Positions 40,369-50,318 of a stretch of DNA of 64,000 nucleotides are shown piece by piece. The translations under genes and the position numbers were made by a program. Source of the stretch: CAZMVY01 sp964617875. GTDB lineage: Bacteria; Planctomycetota; Phycisphaerae; UBA1845; PWPN01. The stretch's first letter is position 1, and each line of letters opens with the position of its first letter. Location of the stretch: positions 79,235-143,234 of the forward strand of contig CAZUAI010000002.1 in the NCBI GenBank assembly GCA_964617875.1. Reading direction: 5' to 3'. The notes beneath the pieces are model-generated. The model saw only the letters and a program-made list of their open reading frames with translations, had not been told where the DNA came from and ran no database searches.

Positions 40369-42831
40369 ATGATGGGGGCAGTAAGCCCGTCGCGAAGGGA
40401 TTCCGTGTCGGCGGGCAGGCGGCAACAGTTTGCGGACAGGGATGACCCAAAGGTTGCTGAAGTGACAGGAACTGCACAAGAACCGCGCAACGCAGCGACC
40501 GACGCCGGCACGGCGTACGGCGTGACCGCGCGAGGATCGTTCGGCCGGGACCGGCTCCTCGTCGTGGTGTGCGTTCTGCTCGGCGCCGGGGTCGGCGCGT
40601 ACCGGCTCTGGACCGTGGCACCGCAATTCGCCGCCACCGCCCGCCTGTACGTCGAACCCACGGAAACGATCAGCGCGGCCGATCCGGCTTCTTCCGCCTC
40701 TGCCAAGGGAAAGGTCGAGGAGCCGGCGCTGCCGCCCACCGATGTGCTGCTTGGGGCCGGCCTGGCCCAGACGGCGATCCAGATCGGGAACCTGAAGTCG
40801 CTTCCCTGCTACGCCAACGAGCCCGACCTCGCGCTGGACATCATCTCGAACCTGGAAGTCAAGACAGCGGCGTCGCAGTCCGGCGTGGGACAGATTCAGG
40901 ACCTGAAGTTCACCGGGCCCGATCGCAAGGCGGCGCAGCACGTCCTGGAGAGCATCATCACCGCGTACGAAGAGACGGCGGAACAGTGGAGGCTCCGCCG
41001 GATCACGGAGCTGCTGGCCTCCCTCGAGAAGCAGCGGATGCTGCTGACCGACCGGCTGCAGAAGAAACAGCAGGACCTCGAAGAGTTCAAGGGGTCAAAC
41101 CCCTCCGCGTTCCGGATGGGCGAGCTGCAGATCCTCGACGGGCGACTGAAGGCGCTCGTTGAGGCGCGGATTCGTGCCGAACTTCGGCGGATCGAGGCCG
41201 AAGTGCGGTTGCGGGTGCTGGAGGCGATGGCGGGCACGACGACGCAACCGGCCGCTGCCGGCGAGGGGAATTCCGGCGCCGGAGACCTTGCGGATGTCCT
41301 GGCCTTCGACCGGCTCATGGGCCGTGCGAGCTGGGGAACCGAGGAGCCAGGCCATTTCGGCTCGGCCCGCCCGAACTGGCCCGCGGGCCCGTCGGCGGCC
41401 TCACCCGCTGCCGGGTTGAAGCCCCCGACCTCCGTCGGCGCGGACGAGATGGATCTCGAAGCGGAGCGACGACAGGTCGCGCAGCTCGCCGAAAGCTGGG
41501 GACCGGACCATCCGAAGCTGCAGGCCGCCAAGGCGCGGCTTGCGGAACTGGAACGCAACGCCCGCCGGCAGGCCGAGCGATCAATCCGCGCCGCGCAGGC
41601 CTATTTCCAGTATTGCCGCGATGAAGAGGACCGGCTGCAGCGGACCATCGAAATCCAGCGCGCGTCGGCGTCGGATGACGTGGGCAGCGAATCGGCCATT
41701 CGGGCCCAGATTCTGCAACAGGTGGTGGAGCGCACCGGGAAGATCCTGACCGCGGTCTGCGAACGGATCGACCGCTTGAGCCTCGAGTCGGCGGCGGCCG
41801 GAATCGGCAGCTTCCGGATCACGACGCTGGTCCCGCCGAATACGGCGCCCGTGGTGACCGCCAACCAGGGGCCCAAGCTGTTTCTCGTTCCGACCGGTAT
41901 CGGATTGCTCGTCGGATTCGCGTTGTCGTACCTGTCCGGGTCGAAGAAGGCGGCGGCCCCGTCGCCGGTTCGCCCGATGCGGACGGAATACCGCCCGGTG
42001 ACGCCACGCGAGTTCATCCTGGGCTACGTTCCGGCGATGCCGCGGGACGGCGGGCGGGGCTCCGAGCGGACGATGGGGACCTGGGTCTTGCGTGAATCCG
42101 GCTCCAAGGCGTCAAAGGCCTTCCGCCGGCTCGCCAAGCGGGTTGTGCAGGCCTCAGGCCGCATGGATGCGCGTTGCGTGCTCGTTTCGAGCACCGAGCC
42201 GCGGGAAGGAAAGTCGGTCGTTCTGGCGAACCTGGCGACGGCGATCGCACAGTCGGGCCGAAGCGTACTGCTCATTGATGCCAACTACGACCATCCGTCG
42301 CAGCATGTCCTGCTGTCGGATGTCCTGTCGCTCGGGGGCGGGCCGGCGGAGCCGGTCGAGGTCTCCGAAGAGGCATTCGAGAGCGGGCGCATCGTGATGC
42401 GGACGCAGCTGGAGACGCTCTCGCTGGTTCCGGCGTGGCCGAAGCCCGAGCGTCCGTCGGAGATCCTGAAGTCGTCGGCGATGCGCGAGTTCATCCGCCA
42501 GGGCCGGGCGAAGTACGACCTGATCCTCATTGACGGTCCGGCCGTAAGCGATCGCGAGAGCATCGACCGCCTGGCCGAGTCGGCGGACGCGGTGGCGTAC
42601 GTGTCGGACGCGGCCAACATGACGACGGGGAAAGAGAAAGAGATTGCGCGGCAGGTGGATCTGCCGGCATTGGGTCTGGTGGTCAACACGATTCCCCCCG
42701 TGCCCGCGGCGGCTTCGTCGTCACGGAAGCGCAAGGCCGCGGCTCCGGCCGAAGACTTGAGCGGGATGTGGCCGGAGAGCGAGCCGCGGCGCCCGGCGGG
42801 GTCGGGCGAGGGCACGAAAGAGACACCGTGA
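40369..42831 (+). CDS. Wzc-like chain-length regulator / BY-kinase homologue lacking the tyrosine tail
   Basis: An 820-residue inner-membrane protein. TM1 lies at about residues 60-80 (LLVVVCVLLGAGVGAYRLW), a Wzz-type extracytoplasmic coiled-coil region spans about 85-500, and TM2 follows at about 505-525. The cytosolic BY-kinase fold has Walker A STEPREGKSV, A' LLIDANYDHP (usually LLIDAD) and B LILIDGP. The C-terminus ends in Pro/Glu/Lys with no tyrosine cluster, so autophosphorylation of the Wzc type is unlikely. Start uncertain: ATG 40369 is given; GTG 40462, with AAGG upstream, would remove 31 residues. First gene of the main locus. Confidence 0.82.
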   Translation: MMGAVSPSRRDSVSAGRRQQFADRDDPKVAEVTGTAQEPRNAATDAGTAYGVTARGSFGRDRLLVVVCVLLGAGVGAYRLWTVAPQFAATARLYVEPTETISAADPASSASAKGKVEEPALPPTDVLLGAGLAQTAIQIGNLKSLPCYANEPDLALDIISNLEVKTAASQSGVGQIQDLKFTGPDRKAAQHVLESIITAYEETAEQWRLRRITELLASLEKQRMLLTDRLQKKQQDLEEFKGSNPSAFRMGELQILDGRLKALVEARIRAELRRIEAEVRLRVLEAMAGTTTQPAAAGEGNSGAGDLADVLAFDRLMGRASWGTEEPGHFGSARPNWPAGPSAASPAAGLKPPTSVGADEMDLEAERRQVAQLAESWGPDHPKLQAAKARLAELERNARRQAERSIRAAQAYFQYCRDEEDRLQRTIEIQRASASDDVGSESAIRAQILQQVVERTGKILTAVCERIDRLSLESAAAGIGSFRITTLVPPNTAPVVTANQGPKLFLVPTGIGLLVGFALSYLSGSKKAAAPSPVRPMRTEYRPVTPREFILGYVPAMPRDGGRGSERTMGTWVLRESGSKASKAFRRLAKRVVQASGRMDARCVLVSSTEPREGKSVVLANLATAIAQSGRSVLLIDANYDHPSQHVLLSDVLSLGGGPAEPVEVSEEAFESGRIVMRTQLETLSLVPAWPKPERPSEILKSSAMREFIRQGRAKYDLILIDGPAVSDRESIDRLAESADAVAYVSDAANMTTGKEKEIARQVDLPALGLVVNTIPPVPAAASSSRKRKAAAPAEDLSGMWPESEPRRPAGSGEGTKETP

Positions 42832-42874
42832 CCGCCCCGCAGGCGGAGATGACCTGAAAAAGAGAGTCTGGGCC

Positions 42875-44137
42875 ATGTGCGCAAGGATGACACACGGACG
42901 TGCGATTCAACCGGCGACGCTGGCGTTGCTGGCGGTGATCTCCTTGAGCATGCCGGCGTGCAATGCCCCCGACTACAAGGGGATGCCGATCGAGCAGTTC
43001 CAGGAGCTGGTCGCCCAGGAGGAGGCCGAGTGGCACGCGCAGGCGACGTCCCGGCCGGCCGGCGTTCCGACGACGCGGCCGATGGCCACGCCGCCCGAGT
43101 ACCGCGTCGGTCCGCTCGACGTGCTGAATGTGACGGTCTACGGCGTGGATTCGCTCGATGCCCCGACGGTCATCCCGGCCCGCGTGGCCGAGGACGGGTG
43201 CGTCACGCTGCCGCTGGTCGGCGCCGTCTCTGTCGCGGACCAGTCGCTCGCACAGATTGAAAAGACCATCGCGGCGGCCTACTCCCCGAAGTATCTGCGC
43301 AATCCGCGCGTCCTGGTCGAGATGAAGGAATACCATCTGACCAACGTGCTGGTGGTCGGAGGCATCGAGGGCGCCCGCGAGGTGCCGCTGCGCCGGAACG
43401 AACGGACGGTGTTCTGCTCCCTCGCGAAGGGGCCGTCCGGCGGCCCCGGCCAGATCGCCCAGCAGGTGCTGGTGCAGCCCGCCGCCGACCCGTACAAGCT
43501 CGAATCGTACGATCTCACGCAGGCGGGCGAAGTCGTCCGACTGATGAACCGGCCCCCACTCGAGGAAAGCGACATCGTCATTGCGCGGTCGGCCCCGCCG
43601 CCGGCGGTGTACATCTTCGGCCTGACGGGCGGCGGCTCGTACGGTACGGTCGGCCGCGGCGGAGGCTTCCGGAGCGGCACGGCGACGAGCAGCAGCTTCG
43701 GGACCGGCGGCGTGTTCCCGATCCCGGAGACGGGCCTGCGGCTGCGGCAGGCGATTGCCGGGGCCGGCGGCGTGCCCACGGCGTTTGATGCGGACAAGAT
43801 CGTCCTGACGCGGCGGATGCGCAGCGGCCAGGACGTGCAGGTCGTCTTCAAGTGGAAGGAACTCGCCGTCGGCAATCAGCCTGATGTGGACCTGAAGCCG
43901 GGCGACATCATCGAGATCCCGCACACGGCTCAGACCCGCATCGAGGAGGTTTTGCGGAACGCGGTCGTCCTCCAGGCGGGCGTGAGCGCGGTCTGGGACC
44001 CGATTGCCCAGTTCGTGCCGTACAACGTGCGCGTGAGCGACGGCTACAACAACGGCTGGAACATCCGCAAGCTGGTACTGTCGGATCTGGCGTTGAAGGC
44101 GGCCAACAAGGCCACCTCGCCGATCCTCGGACCTTGA
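42875..44137 (+). CDS. Wza-like polysaccharide export lipoprotein
   Basis: A 420-residue export protein. N-terminal signal with a Cys at LSMPAC (about residue 29), a plausible lipoprotein site. Residues about 75-165 are the Poly_export domain (PEYRVGPLDVLNVTVYG, DGCVTLPLVGAVSV, RVLVEMKEY); SLBB-like segments follow (VLVVGGIEGAREVPL; AGGVPTAFDADKIVLTR; VDLKPGDIIEIP). A Gly-rich insertion sits at about 250-290. Forms the periplasmic/outer-membrane route for the polymer. Downstream of the Wzc-like gene by 43 bases; a stem-loop (44159-44186) follows. Confidence 0.87.
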   Translation: MCARMTHGRAIQPATLALLAVISLSMPACNAPDYKGMPIEQFQELVAQEEAEWHAQATSRPAGVPTTRPMATPPEYRVGPLDVLNVTVYGVDSLDAPTVIPARVAEDGCVTLPLVGAVSVADQSLAQIEKTIAAAYSPKYLRNPRVLVEMKEYHLTNVLVVGGIEGAREVPLRRNERTVFCSLAKGPSGGPGQIAQQVLVQPAADPYKLESYDLTQAGEVVRLMNRPPLEESDIVIARSAPPPAVYIFGLTGGGSYGTVGRGGGFRSGTATSSSFGTGGVFPIPETGLRLRQAIAGAGGVPTAFDADKIVLTRRMRSGQDVQVVFKWKELAVGNQPDVDLKPGDIIEIPHTAQTRIEEVLRNAVVLQAGVSAVWDPIAQFVPYNVRVSDGYNNGWNIRKLVLSDLALKAANKATSPILGP

Positions 44138-44158
44138 ACGTTCTGAACCGGTGGGGAA

Positions 44159-44186
44159 GGAGCCGCTCGAACGGGCGGCCGGCTCC
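44159..44186 (+). other. Stem-loop between the export lipoprotein gene and the ABC permease gene
   Basis: GGAGCCG (44159-44165) pairs with CGGCTCC (44180-44186) around a 14-base GC-rich loop. No T-tract. It lies in a 245-base gap (44138-44382) with no other feature seen, and might attenuate or process the transcript. Confidence 0.35.
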
Positions 44187-44382
44187 TGCGGGAACGGCCG
44201 GCGAGAGCGAAGCCGTCGCGGGCCTGGCGGCCCGGGACGGCAAAGACGAGACGAGTTGCGTAGAGCCGCTGAACCGGGCGAGCCTCAAGCAAGACGCTTT
44301 GGGATCGCATCGGGCAGGGTCCGTCGTCATTCGGCGAGGACCCACGGGCACGGAGTGCACGCACGCGGCGCCGGCAGGCGAA

Positions 44383-45294
44383 ATGACGGCACTGGATTAC
44401 CCACGCTCGAGCGTCTGGTCGAACGATCAGGCTCCACAGGCCCCCGGCGGGACCGGGCCCGATGACGGCATGCAGGACGTGCCCGTCGTCGAAATCTCAC
44501 CGGCTCTGCGGACATGGCCGGCGATGCTCGGGACGCTGTGGACGCGGCGCGAGGTCATCGCCTATCTGGCCTGGCGCGATATCCGGGCGCGGTATCATCA
44601 GACGACGCTGGGCGTGCTGTGGACGCTGATGCAGCCGCTGGCGGCGACACTGGTCTACGCCGTCGTGTTCGGCAAACTCGTCAAGATCCGGTCGGGCGAG
44701 GTGCCCTATCCGTTGTTCATCATGTCCGGGATCCTGACGTGGCAGTTCGTCGCGTCGTCGATCCAACGGTCGGCAAACAGCCTCATGGCCAACAGCGGCG
44801 TGATTCGCAAGGTCTACTTCCCGCGGCTGGCCGTACCGCTGGCCGCGGTGGTCACGAGCCTGGTCGAGTTCGCGGCGGCCTGCATCGTGCTCCTCGGGCT
44901 GGCCGCATTCTACGGCATGGCGCCGACGCCGCGGCTCCTGCTGCTGCCGGTCATGCTGCTGCTGGCCGGGGCGACGAGCCTCGGGATCGGCATGCTGCTG
45001 GCCAGCATCGACTGCCGGTTCCGGGATGTGATGCAGGGGCTCGGCTTTGCGTTGCAGATGTGGATGTTCCTCACGCCGATCCTGTACCCGTTCTCGATGG
45101 TGCCGGAGCGCTACCAGGACCTGATCCGGTGCAACCCGATGACCGGCGTGATCGGCGGGTTCCGCTGGGTGTTCCTCGGGGTTCCGCTCGACTGGACGGC
45201 GATGGCCCTGTCGGTCGCATGGGCGGCGTTGTTCCTGGTCGCGGGCGGCGGGATGTTCCGCCGGCTCGATCGGGCGGCGGCGGACGTTCTCTGA
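44383..45294 (+). CDS. wzm: ABC-2 polysaccharide exporter permease (Wzm type)
   Basis: A 303-residue permease that flips the lipid-linked polymer with Wzt. About six membrane segments; family features include LAWRDIRARYHQTTLGVLW near the start of the membrane region, GVIRKVYFPRLAVPLAA in the middle, and LTPILYPFSMVPERY near the end. ATG 44383 is chosen because it gives the usual family length; a TTG overlapping the preceding stop (44134) would add 83 low-complexity residues. wzt begins 21 bases later. Confidence 0.88.
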   Translation: MTALDYPRSSVWSNDQAPQAPGGTGPDDGMQDVPVVEISPALRTWPAMLGTLWTRREVIAYLAWRDIRARYHQTTLGVLWTLMQPLAATLVYAVVFGKLVKIRSGEVPYPLFIMSGILTWQFVASSIQRSANSLMANSGVIRKVYFPRLAVPLAAVVTSLVEFAAACIVLLGLAAFYGMAPTPRLLLLPVMLLLAGATSLGIGMLLASIDCRFRDVMQGLGFALQMWMFLTPILYPFSMVPERYQDLIRCNPMTGVIGGFRWVFLGVPLDWTAMALSVAWAALFLVAGGGMFRRLDRAAADVL

Positions 45295-45315
45295 ACAGGG
45301 GTGCTTCTCGTCGGC

Positions 45316-46554
45316 ATGGCGGCAGCCATCACAGTTCAAGGGCTCGGCAAGCGATACCGGATTCCGCCGGTTCGCGGGCGGCACGACGGCTGGCGGAGCC
45401 GACTGCCCTGGCGGGCCCAGCGATCGCACGACCTGTGGGCGTTGCGCGACGTGTCGTTCGAGATTTGCCCGGGCGAGTGCCTGGGGGTCATCGGCCGGAA
45501 CGGCGCCGGCAAGAGCACGCTGCTCAAAATCCTGAGCGGCATCGTCCACCCTACGACGGGGCGTGCGCGGATGCGCGGCCGGGTTTCCAGCCTCCTCGAG
45601 GTCGGGACCGGCTTTCACCCGGACCTGACCGGCCGCGAGAATGTATTCCTCAACGGTGCGCTGCTGGGCATGACCCGGGCGGAGATCCGGCGGAAGTTCG
45701 ACGAGATCGTGGCATTCGCCGAGGTCGAGGAGTTCATCGACACGCCGATCAAACACTACAGCAGCGGGATGCAGGTGCGCCTGGCGTTCGCGGTCGCGGC
45801 CCACCTCGTCAACGACATCATGCTGGTGGATGAGGTGCTGGCCGTCGGCGACATCCAGTTTCAGAAGCGATGCCTGCAGCGTATGGGTTCGTTCGGCCGC
45901 GACGAGGGCCGGACGGTCCTGTACGTCAGCCACAACCTGGCGTCGGTCCGCACGCTGTGCCCGAAGGTGCTCTGGCTGCGCAACGGCCGGGTCGAGCAGT
46001 TCGGCGACAGCGAGGCGGTCATCGAGGCTTACGCGCGAACAGCGTGCACGATTGTCAGCGGCGCCGACCTGAATACGGCGGATCGCGTCGGTTCGGGCGA
46101 GCTGCGTTTCACGCGCGGGGGCGTGGTCGGCCCGCACGGCGACTACGCCTCGACGGCCGAGTGGGGCCGGCGGTGCGTGATCCGGGCGGAGTTCGACATT
46201 CGTCAACCCGTGCAGGACCTGTTCTTCGCGTGCGGCCTGGACAGTGTGTACGGCGCGCGAGTGACCACGGCCAGCAGCAACTGGACGACTACTCCGCGGA
46301 CAGGCCGGCTGACGGAGAACGGCGCGGTCGAATTCGTGTTCGACCCGCTGTACGTGATGCCGGGCGAATACCTGGCGACGCTGTCGAGCATGACCCCGGA
46401 CGGCCGATACGTCGATCGCATCGTCGAGGCGTTCCGCTTCGAGGTCCACCGGCGGCAGAGGCCGGGGGCCATCACGCCGCTGAACGCGAATTCCGGCCAG
46501 TGCCTGCTCCCGTTCGAGGTACACGTTCGCGCGGGAGAGCCCTGCCTCGCATGA
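45316..46554 (+). CDS. wzt: Polysaccharide ABC exporter ATPase (Wzt type) with C-terminal glycan-binding domain
   Basis: A 412-residue protein. The ATPase (about 1-235) has Walker A GRNGAGKST, signature YSSGMQVRLAF and Walker B IMLVDEVLAVGD, plus the typical VSSLLEVGTGFHPDLTGRE. Residues about 245-405 form the extra beta-sandwich seen in Wzt proteins that recognise the finished chain end. ATG 45316 matches the family start; GTG 45301 is an alternative. The stop overlaps the next gene as ATGA. A carbohydrate-binding Wzt implies a capped polymer exported after complete synthesis in the cytoplasm. Confidence 0.9.
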   Translation: MAAAITVQGLGKRYRIPPVRGRHDGWRSRLPWRAQRSHDLWALRDVSFEICPGECLGVIGRNGAGKSTLLKILSGIVHPTTGRARMRGRVSSLLEVGTGFHPDLTGRENVFLNGALLGMTRAEIRRKFDEIVAFAEVEEFIDTPIKHYSSGMQVRLAFAVAAHLVNDIMLVDEVLAVGDIQFQKRCLQRMGSFGRDEGRTVLYVSHNLASVRTLCPKVLWLRNGRVEQFGDSEAVIEAYARTACTIVSGADLNTADRVGSGELRFTRGGVVGPHGDYASTAEWGRRCVIRAEFDIRQPVQDLFFACGLDSVYGARVTTASSNWTTTPRTGRLTENGAVEFVFDPLYVMPGEYLATLSSMTPDGRYVDRIVEAFRFEVHRRQRPGAITPLNANSGQCLLPFEVHVRAGEPCLA

Positions 46555-47807
46555 AGACGGTACTCGTCGTCAGTTACATCTTCCCGCCGCTGGGGGGCGC
46601 GGGGACGTTCCGATGGCTCAAGCTCTCGCGGTATCTCGGCGAGTGGGGCTATCGTCCGATCGTCCTCTCGGCGGAGGACCCGTCGCACTGGTGCCGCGAC
46701 GAATCGCTGACGGCGGAGGTGCCGCCCGACGTGCGGGTGATCCGCCTGCCGAACCGCGAGCGGCGGATTCACCGGATTCTCCGGGGCCGGATCTCCAGAA
46801 CGCGACTGGCACCTCACCTGCCCGCGGTCCGACAGGCCATCGACTTTCCCGACGACAAGTGGCCCTGGGCAAAAGACATTACGACGGTTGCGATCGACGT
46901 TGCCCGCCGCGAGCGGCCGGCGGCGATCGTCACGACGGCGCCGCCGTATTCCGCCCACGTTGTGGGGCTGCGTGTGAAAAGGAAACTCGGGCTCCCGTGG
47001 GTGGCCGATTTCCGCGATCCCTGGTCCGACGGGTCGCTCGCCATGAACGGCGTGCCCGGCTGGCTTCGCCGTCGCCACGAAGCGATGGAGCGGCGTGTGG
47101 CCCGGGCGGCCGATCACTGCCTCTTCGTCTACCCCGGTGTCGAGGCGTTCTGCCGGCGGCACGGCATTCCCGTGGATCGGGCGTCGCAGGTCTTCAACGG
47201 GTACGACCCGGCGGACTTCGCGGACTGGCCCGCGCCGACGGTCCCCAACGGGCGCGTCGAGATCGTGCATACGGGCTCCTTCTACGGGGTGTATAACCCC
47301 TCGCCGCTGGCGAGGGCGCTGCGGAGCACCGCGTTTCGCAAACGCATCCCGATCGAGCGGCTTCGCCTGACCTTCGTCGGCGGCACGGGCGACGTGCCGT
47401 TCGACGACGTGCCGGGTCTGAACGTTCGTGTCCTGCCGCGCGTGTCGCACGCGGAGGCCCTGCGGCACATGGGCGCGGCGCACGTGCTGGTTTGCGTGTT
47501 CACGCCGGAGACCGGCAACCGCAACGTGACGGGCAAGGTGTTCGAGTACGTCGCGGCGCAGCGGCCGATCCTGGCGATCGTGCCGCCGGAGGGGGCGGCG
47601 GCGGACGTGGTACGGCGGACGGGTGCGGGTTACGTGGCCGATCCGGACGACCCGACGTCGATCGCGGAGGCGCTGGAGGCGTGCATCGAAGAGGCCGAGC
47701 ACGGCGGGGCCACCCTGCCGAGGAACGATGCCGAAATCGCCCGCTTCAGCCGGCGCGCACAGGCCGGGCAGGTTGCGGCCATCCTGGACCGCGTGTCGGT
47801 CTGCTGA
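46551..47807 (+). CDS. Glycosyltransferase, GT4 fold
   Basis: A 418-residue GT-B enzyme. N-terminal VVSYIFPPLGGAGTFRWLKLSRYL is typical of GT4-like enzymes of polysaccharide loci; later ADFRDPWSDG, VHTGSFYG, and the donor-binding region KVFEYVAAQRPILAI (E-x7-type). Acts in the cytosol on the lipid-linked chain; donor sugar unknown. Coupled to wzt by ATGA. Confidence 0.87.
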   Translation: MKTVLVVSYIFPPLGGAGTFRWLKLSRYLGEWGYRPIVLSAEDPSHWCRDESLTAEVPPDVRVIRLPNRERRIHRILRGRISRTRLAPHLPAVRQAIDFPDDKWPWAKDITTVAIDVARRERPAAIVTTAPPYSAHVVGLRVKRKLGLPWVADFRDPWSDGSLAMNGVPGWLRRRHEAMERRVARAADHCLFVYPGVEAFCRRHGIPVDRASQVFNGYDPADFADWPAPTVPNGRVEIVHTGSFYGVYNPSPLARALRSTAFRKRIPIERLRLTFVGGTGDVPFDDVPGLNVRVLPRVSHAEALRHMGAAHVLVCVFTPETGNRNVTGKVFEYVAAQRPILAIVPPEGAAADVVRRTGAGYVADPDDPTSIAEALEACIEEAEHGGATLPRNDAEIARFSRRAQAGQVAAILDRVSVC

Positions 47808-47823
47808 ACGACTGACCGGGCAG

Positions 47824-49125
47824 ATGGTTTCCAGGCAAGTGGATTGTGTTTGTGTGGAGCGGCCTGCGTCGTCGTCGGCCGACGGCGCATTGCACGTCCT
47901 GCTGGCCGGCGACACCCGGTCGCCGCACACGGCGAGGCTGGCGGCGGCGCTGCGACGCCGGCGAATCGATGTCAGCGTGCTGAACGGTCCGCACTTGGTC
48001 GATCGCGTGGAACGCGAATACGGCGAGACGCTCCGCAACCTGGCGCACGAGGACGCCCGGTTGCGGGGCAACGCGCATTTCACGGCGGTGAGCCGCATCG
48101 AATCCCGATGGAACCGCTATCGGCTGCGGCGGGGCATCGCCCGGCGGCGGCCCGACGTGATTCACGTCAACAACCTGTTCTGCGGCGAGCGGCTCGACCG
48201 GCTGGCGCGGCTGGACCGGCTGCCGGCGCCGATGGTGGTGACGGCATGGGGGAGCGACGTGGACGATTCGGCGATTCCGAAGCACCCGTCGTACCTGCTG
48301 TTGCGTCAGGCTCTGCTCTCGCGGGCCGAGCTGGTGACGACCTGGAGCGAGGCGATGATCGGCCGATGCCGGTCGTACGTTCCGGCGCGCCCGGCCCAGG
48401 ACTTTCGCTGCGTCCACTGGTACGCCGACCCGACGCGGTTCAACACGGAGACCGCTCGAGCCGGGCGCGAGTCATGGCGCCGGCGGCTGGGAATCGGAGC
48501 GGAGGACGTCGTGGTGCTCAGCCCGCGCGGCACAGCGCCGAACTACCAGATCGACCGCATTGTGCGGGCGTGCGTGAAGGCGTTCGCACCCGCGGGGAAA
48601 CCGTCCGGGGCAGGCCGCGCCGTCCTGGTCGTAATCGTTTCGTCGGGGGATGACGAAGCGACGCGGTCCTACCGGGCGGTTCTGCGGCAACTGGCCGAGC
48701 CTCTGGGGCCGAACGTCCGGTTCGTCGAGCAGGTCCCGCACGGCGAAGTGGCGGAGCTGTTCGGCGTGGCGGACGTGGCGGTGAGCATTCCGAAGGCGGA
48801 CGGCGGTCCGGCGAGCTACTTCGAGCTGATGGCGATGGGCGTTCCGTTGATCGTATCCGACCTCGAGGACTACCGGGGCGTCGTGGATCCGGGGCGCAAC
48901 GCACTGGCGGTGGACGCGACGGCGGACGAGCCGGTCGCGCAGGCCGTCCGGTCGGCCGTGGCCGACGGCGGACTTCGCGCGTGGCTTCGGGCGGGCGCCC
49001 TGGCGTCGGCCGCGGAGCACGGCACGTTCGACGACACCGTGGATGCCTATATCCAGGCATACCGCGACGCGATCGCTCGTCGTCGTGCGAACCGCCGTGG
49101 ATCGGGTTGGCTGGCGGCGGGATGA
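47824..49125 (+). CDS. Glycosyltransferase, GT4 fold
   Basis: A 433-residue GT-B enzyme with N-terminal LHVLLAGDTRSPHTARLAAAL, VIHVNNLFCGERL, TAWGSDVD, and donor-site PASYFELMAMGVPLIVSD near residue 320. The Trp-Gly-Ser-Asp motif recurs in the enzyme at 55836. Sixteen bases after the previous gene; overlaps the next as ATGA. Sugar specificity cannot be read. Confidence 0.87.
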   Translation: MVSRQVDCVCVERPASSSADGALHVLLAGDTRSPHTARLAAALRRRRIDVSVLNGPHLVDRVEREYGETLRNLAHEDARLRGNAHFTAVSRIESRWNRYRLRRGIARRRPDVIHVNNLFCGERLDRLARLDRLPAPMVVTAWGSDVDDSAIPKHPSYLLLRQALLSRAELVTTWSEAMIGRCRSYVPARPAQDFRCVHWYADPTRFNTETARAGRESWRRRLGIGAEDVVVLSPRGTAPNYQIDRIVRACVKAFAPAGKPSGAGRAVLVVIVSSGDDEATRSYRAVLRQLAEPLGPNVRFVEQVPHGEVAELFGVADVAVSIPKADGGPASYFELMAMGVPLIVSDLEDYRGVVDPGRNALAVDATADEPVAQAVRSAVADGGLRAWLRAGALASAAEHGTFDDTVDAYIQAYRDAIARRRANRRGSGWLAAG

Positions 49126-50291
49126 AAATCGGTTTTGTCTACGAGCGGTTTGATGCGCGTTCCGGCAGCTTCGGCGCGCACGGATACTTTCTGGCGACGG
49201 AACTCGTCCGGCGCGGACACGAGCTGTGGGGCCCCGGGCTCCCCGACATGCCCGGGATGGTGTCGCTGCCCGGCAACAAGTGGGGCAAGCTCCGGATGGT
49301 ACGGAACGTGGACGTTCTGTACATCCGGGTCAACGTGCTTCACTGGGCGAACCGGTGCACGTGGCTGCGTCTGGTCCGGCCGTCGTGCCCCGTCGTGTGG
49401 GAGATCAACGGGGCCACCGAGGAAATCCTCTCGGACCGGCCCCGGCATCCCGACGCCGTACGGCTTTGCGAGCGCGACGTTCGATCGAAACGGCGGATGG
49501 CGCCGCTGGTCGATGCCGCCGTGTGCATGTCGGAATGGCTGGCGCGGTACGCGCGGGAGCGGTACGGCATCCGCCGGGCCGTCGTGGCACCGAACGGCGG
49601 CGATCTCGCGGCATACATGCCCGAGGGCGGCGGAACGCTGCTGGGCGAACTGAAGGACCGCTTCATCGTACTCTGGGCGGGCAGCGCCGAACAGCAGATG
49701 CAGGGGATCCACGACATCCTGGAGGCGGCGCGGGAGTGCGAAACCACCGCTCCGGACGTGCTGTTCGTGCTGCTGCTCGGCGGCAAGGGGTCGGCGACGG
49801 CACTGCCCCACTACCGGAACACGCTGCTGTTGGCCGGAATGGACCGCCTTCAGGTGCAGCGGTATCTCGCGGACGCACATTGTGTGGCGGTGATCTACAG
49901 GCGCTGCGACGTCGGCGACGTGCCCGCATGGGGGCGGCATCCCGAGATCTACGAGCCGGGCTACGTTCTGAAGCTCCTCGAGGCGATGGCCGCCCGGAAG
50001 GCGGTCATTGCGAGCAACATGGGATCCATCCCGCGGGTCGTCCGCGACGGCGTGGACGGGCTTCTGGTCGGCGAAGGGCCGGGCGAACTGGTTTCCGCGA
50101 TCCTGCGGCTGCGCAAGGACCCCGCGCTGCGCGATCGGCTGGCGACGGCGGCCCGGGAGCGGATCCGTTCGCGGTACACGTGGCAGCACACGGTCGATTG
50201 CATCGAGCCCCTGTTGTTCGAGCTGGTCGGCGGGCGGGCGGCGTCCGTTCCGGTGAGCGTCGGACCGCCGCAGCTCGGTGCGGGTCTGTGA
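49122..50291 (+). CDS. Glycosyltransferase, GT4 family
   Basis: A 389-residue enzyme. Glycine-rich N-terminal strand IGFVYERFDARSGSFGAHGYF, VWEINGATEEI, VAPNGGDL, and the donor motif KLLEAMAARKAVIASNMGS followed by VVRDGVDGLLV, all classic GT4. The start overlaps the preceding stop as ATGA. Ends 27 bases before wecB. Confidence 0.9.
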   Translation: MKIGFVYERFDARSGSFGAHGYFLATELVRRGHELWGPGLPDMPGMVSLPGNKWGKLRMVRNVDVLYIRVNVLHWANRCTWLRLVRPSCPVVWEINGATEEILSDRPRHPDAVRLCERDVRSKRRMAPLVDAAVCMSEWLARYARERYGIRRAVVAPNGGDLAAYMPEGGGTLLGELKDRFIVLWAGSAEQQMQGIHDILEAARECETTAPDVLFVLLLGGKGSATALPHYRNTLLLAGMDRLQVQRYLADAHCVAVIYRRCDVGDVPAWGRHPEIYEPGYVLKLLEAMAARKAVIASNMGSIPRVVRDGVDGLLVGEGPGELVSAILRLRKDPALRDRLATAARERIRSRYTWQHTVDCIEPLLFELVGGRAASVPVSVGPPQLGAGL

Positions 50292-50318
50292 CGGAACGCT
50301 GGAGAAGGAGCCGGGCGG

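Noticed and set aside
44134..44382. TTG start for the Wzm permease overlapping the preceding stop
   Set aside because: Would add 83 low-complexity residues to a permease that already has normal length from ATG 44383; kept as a possibility only.
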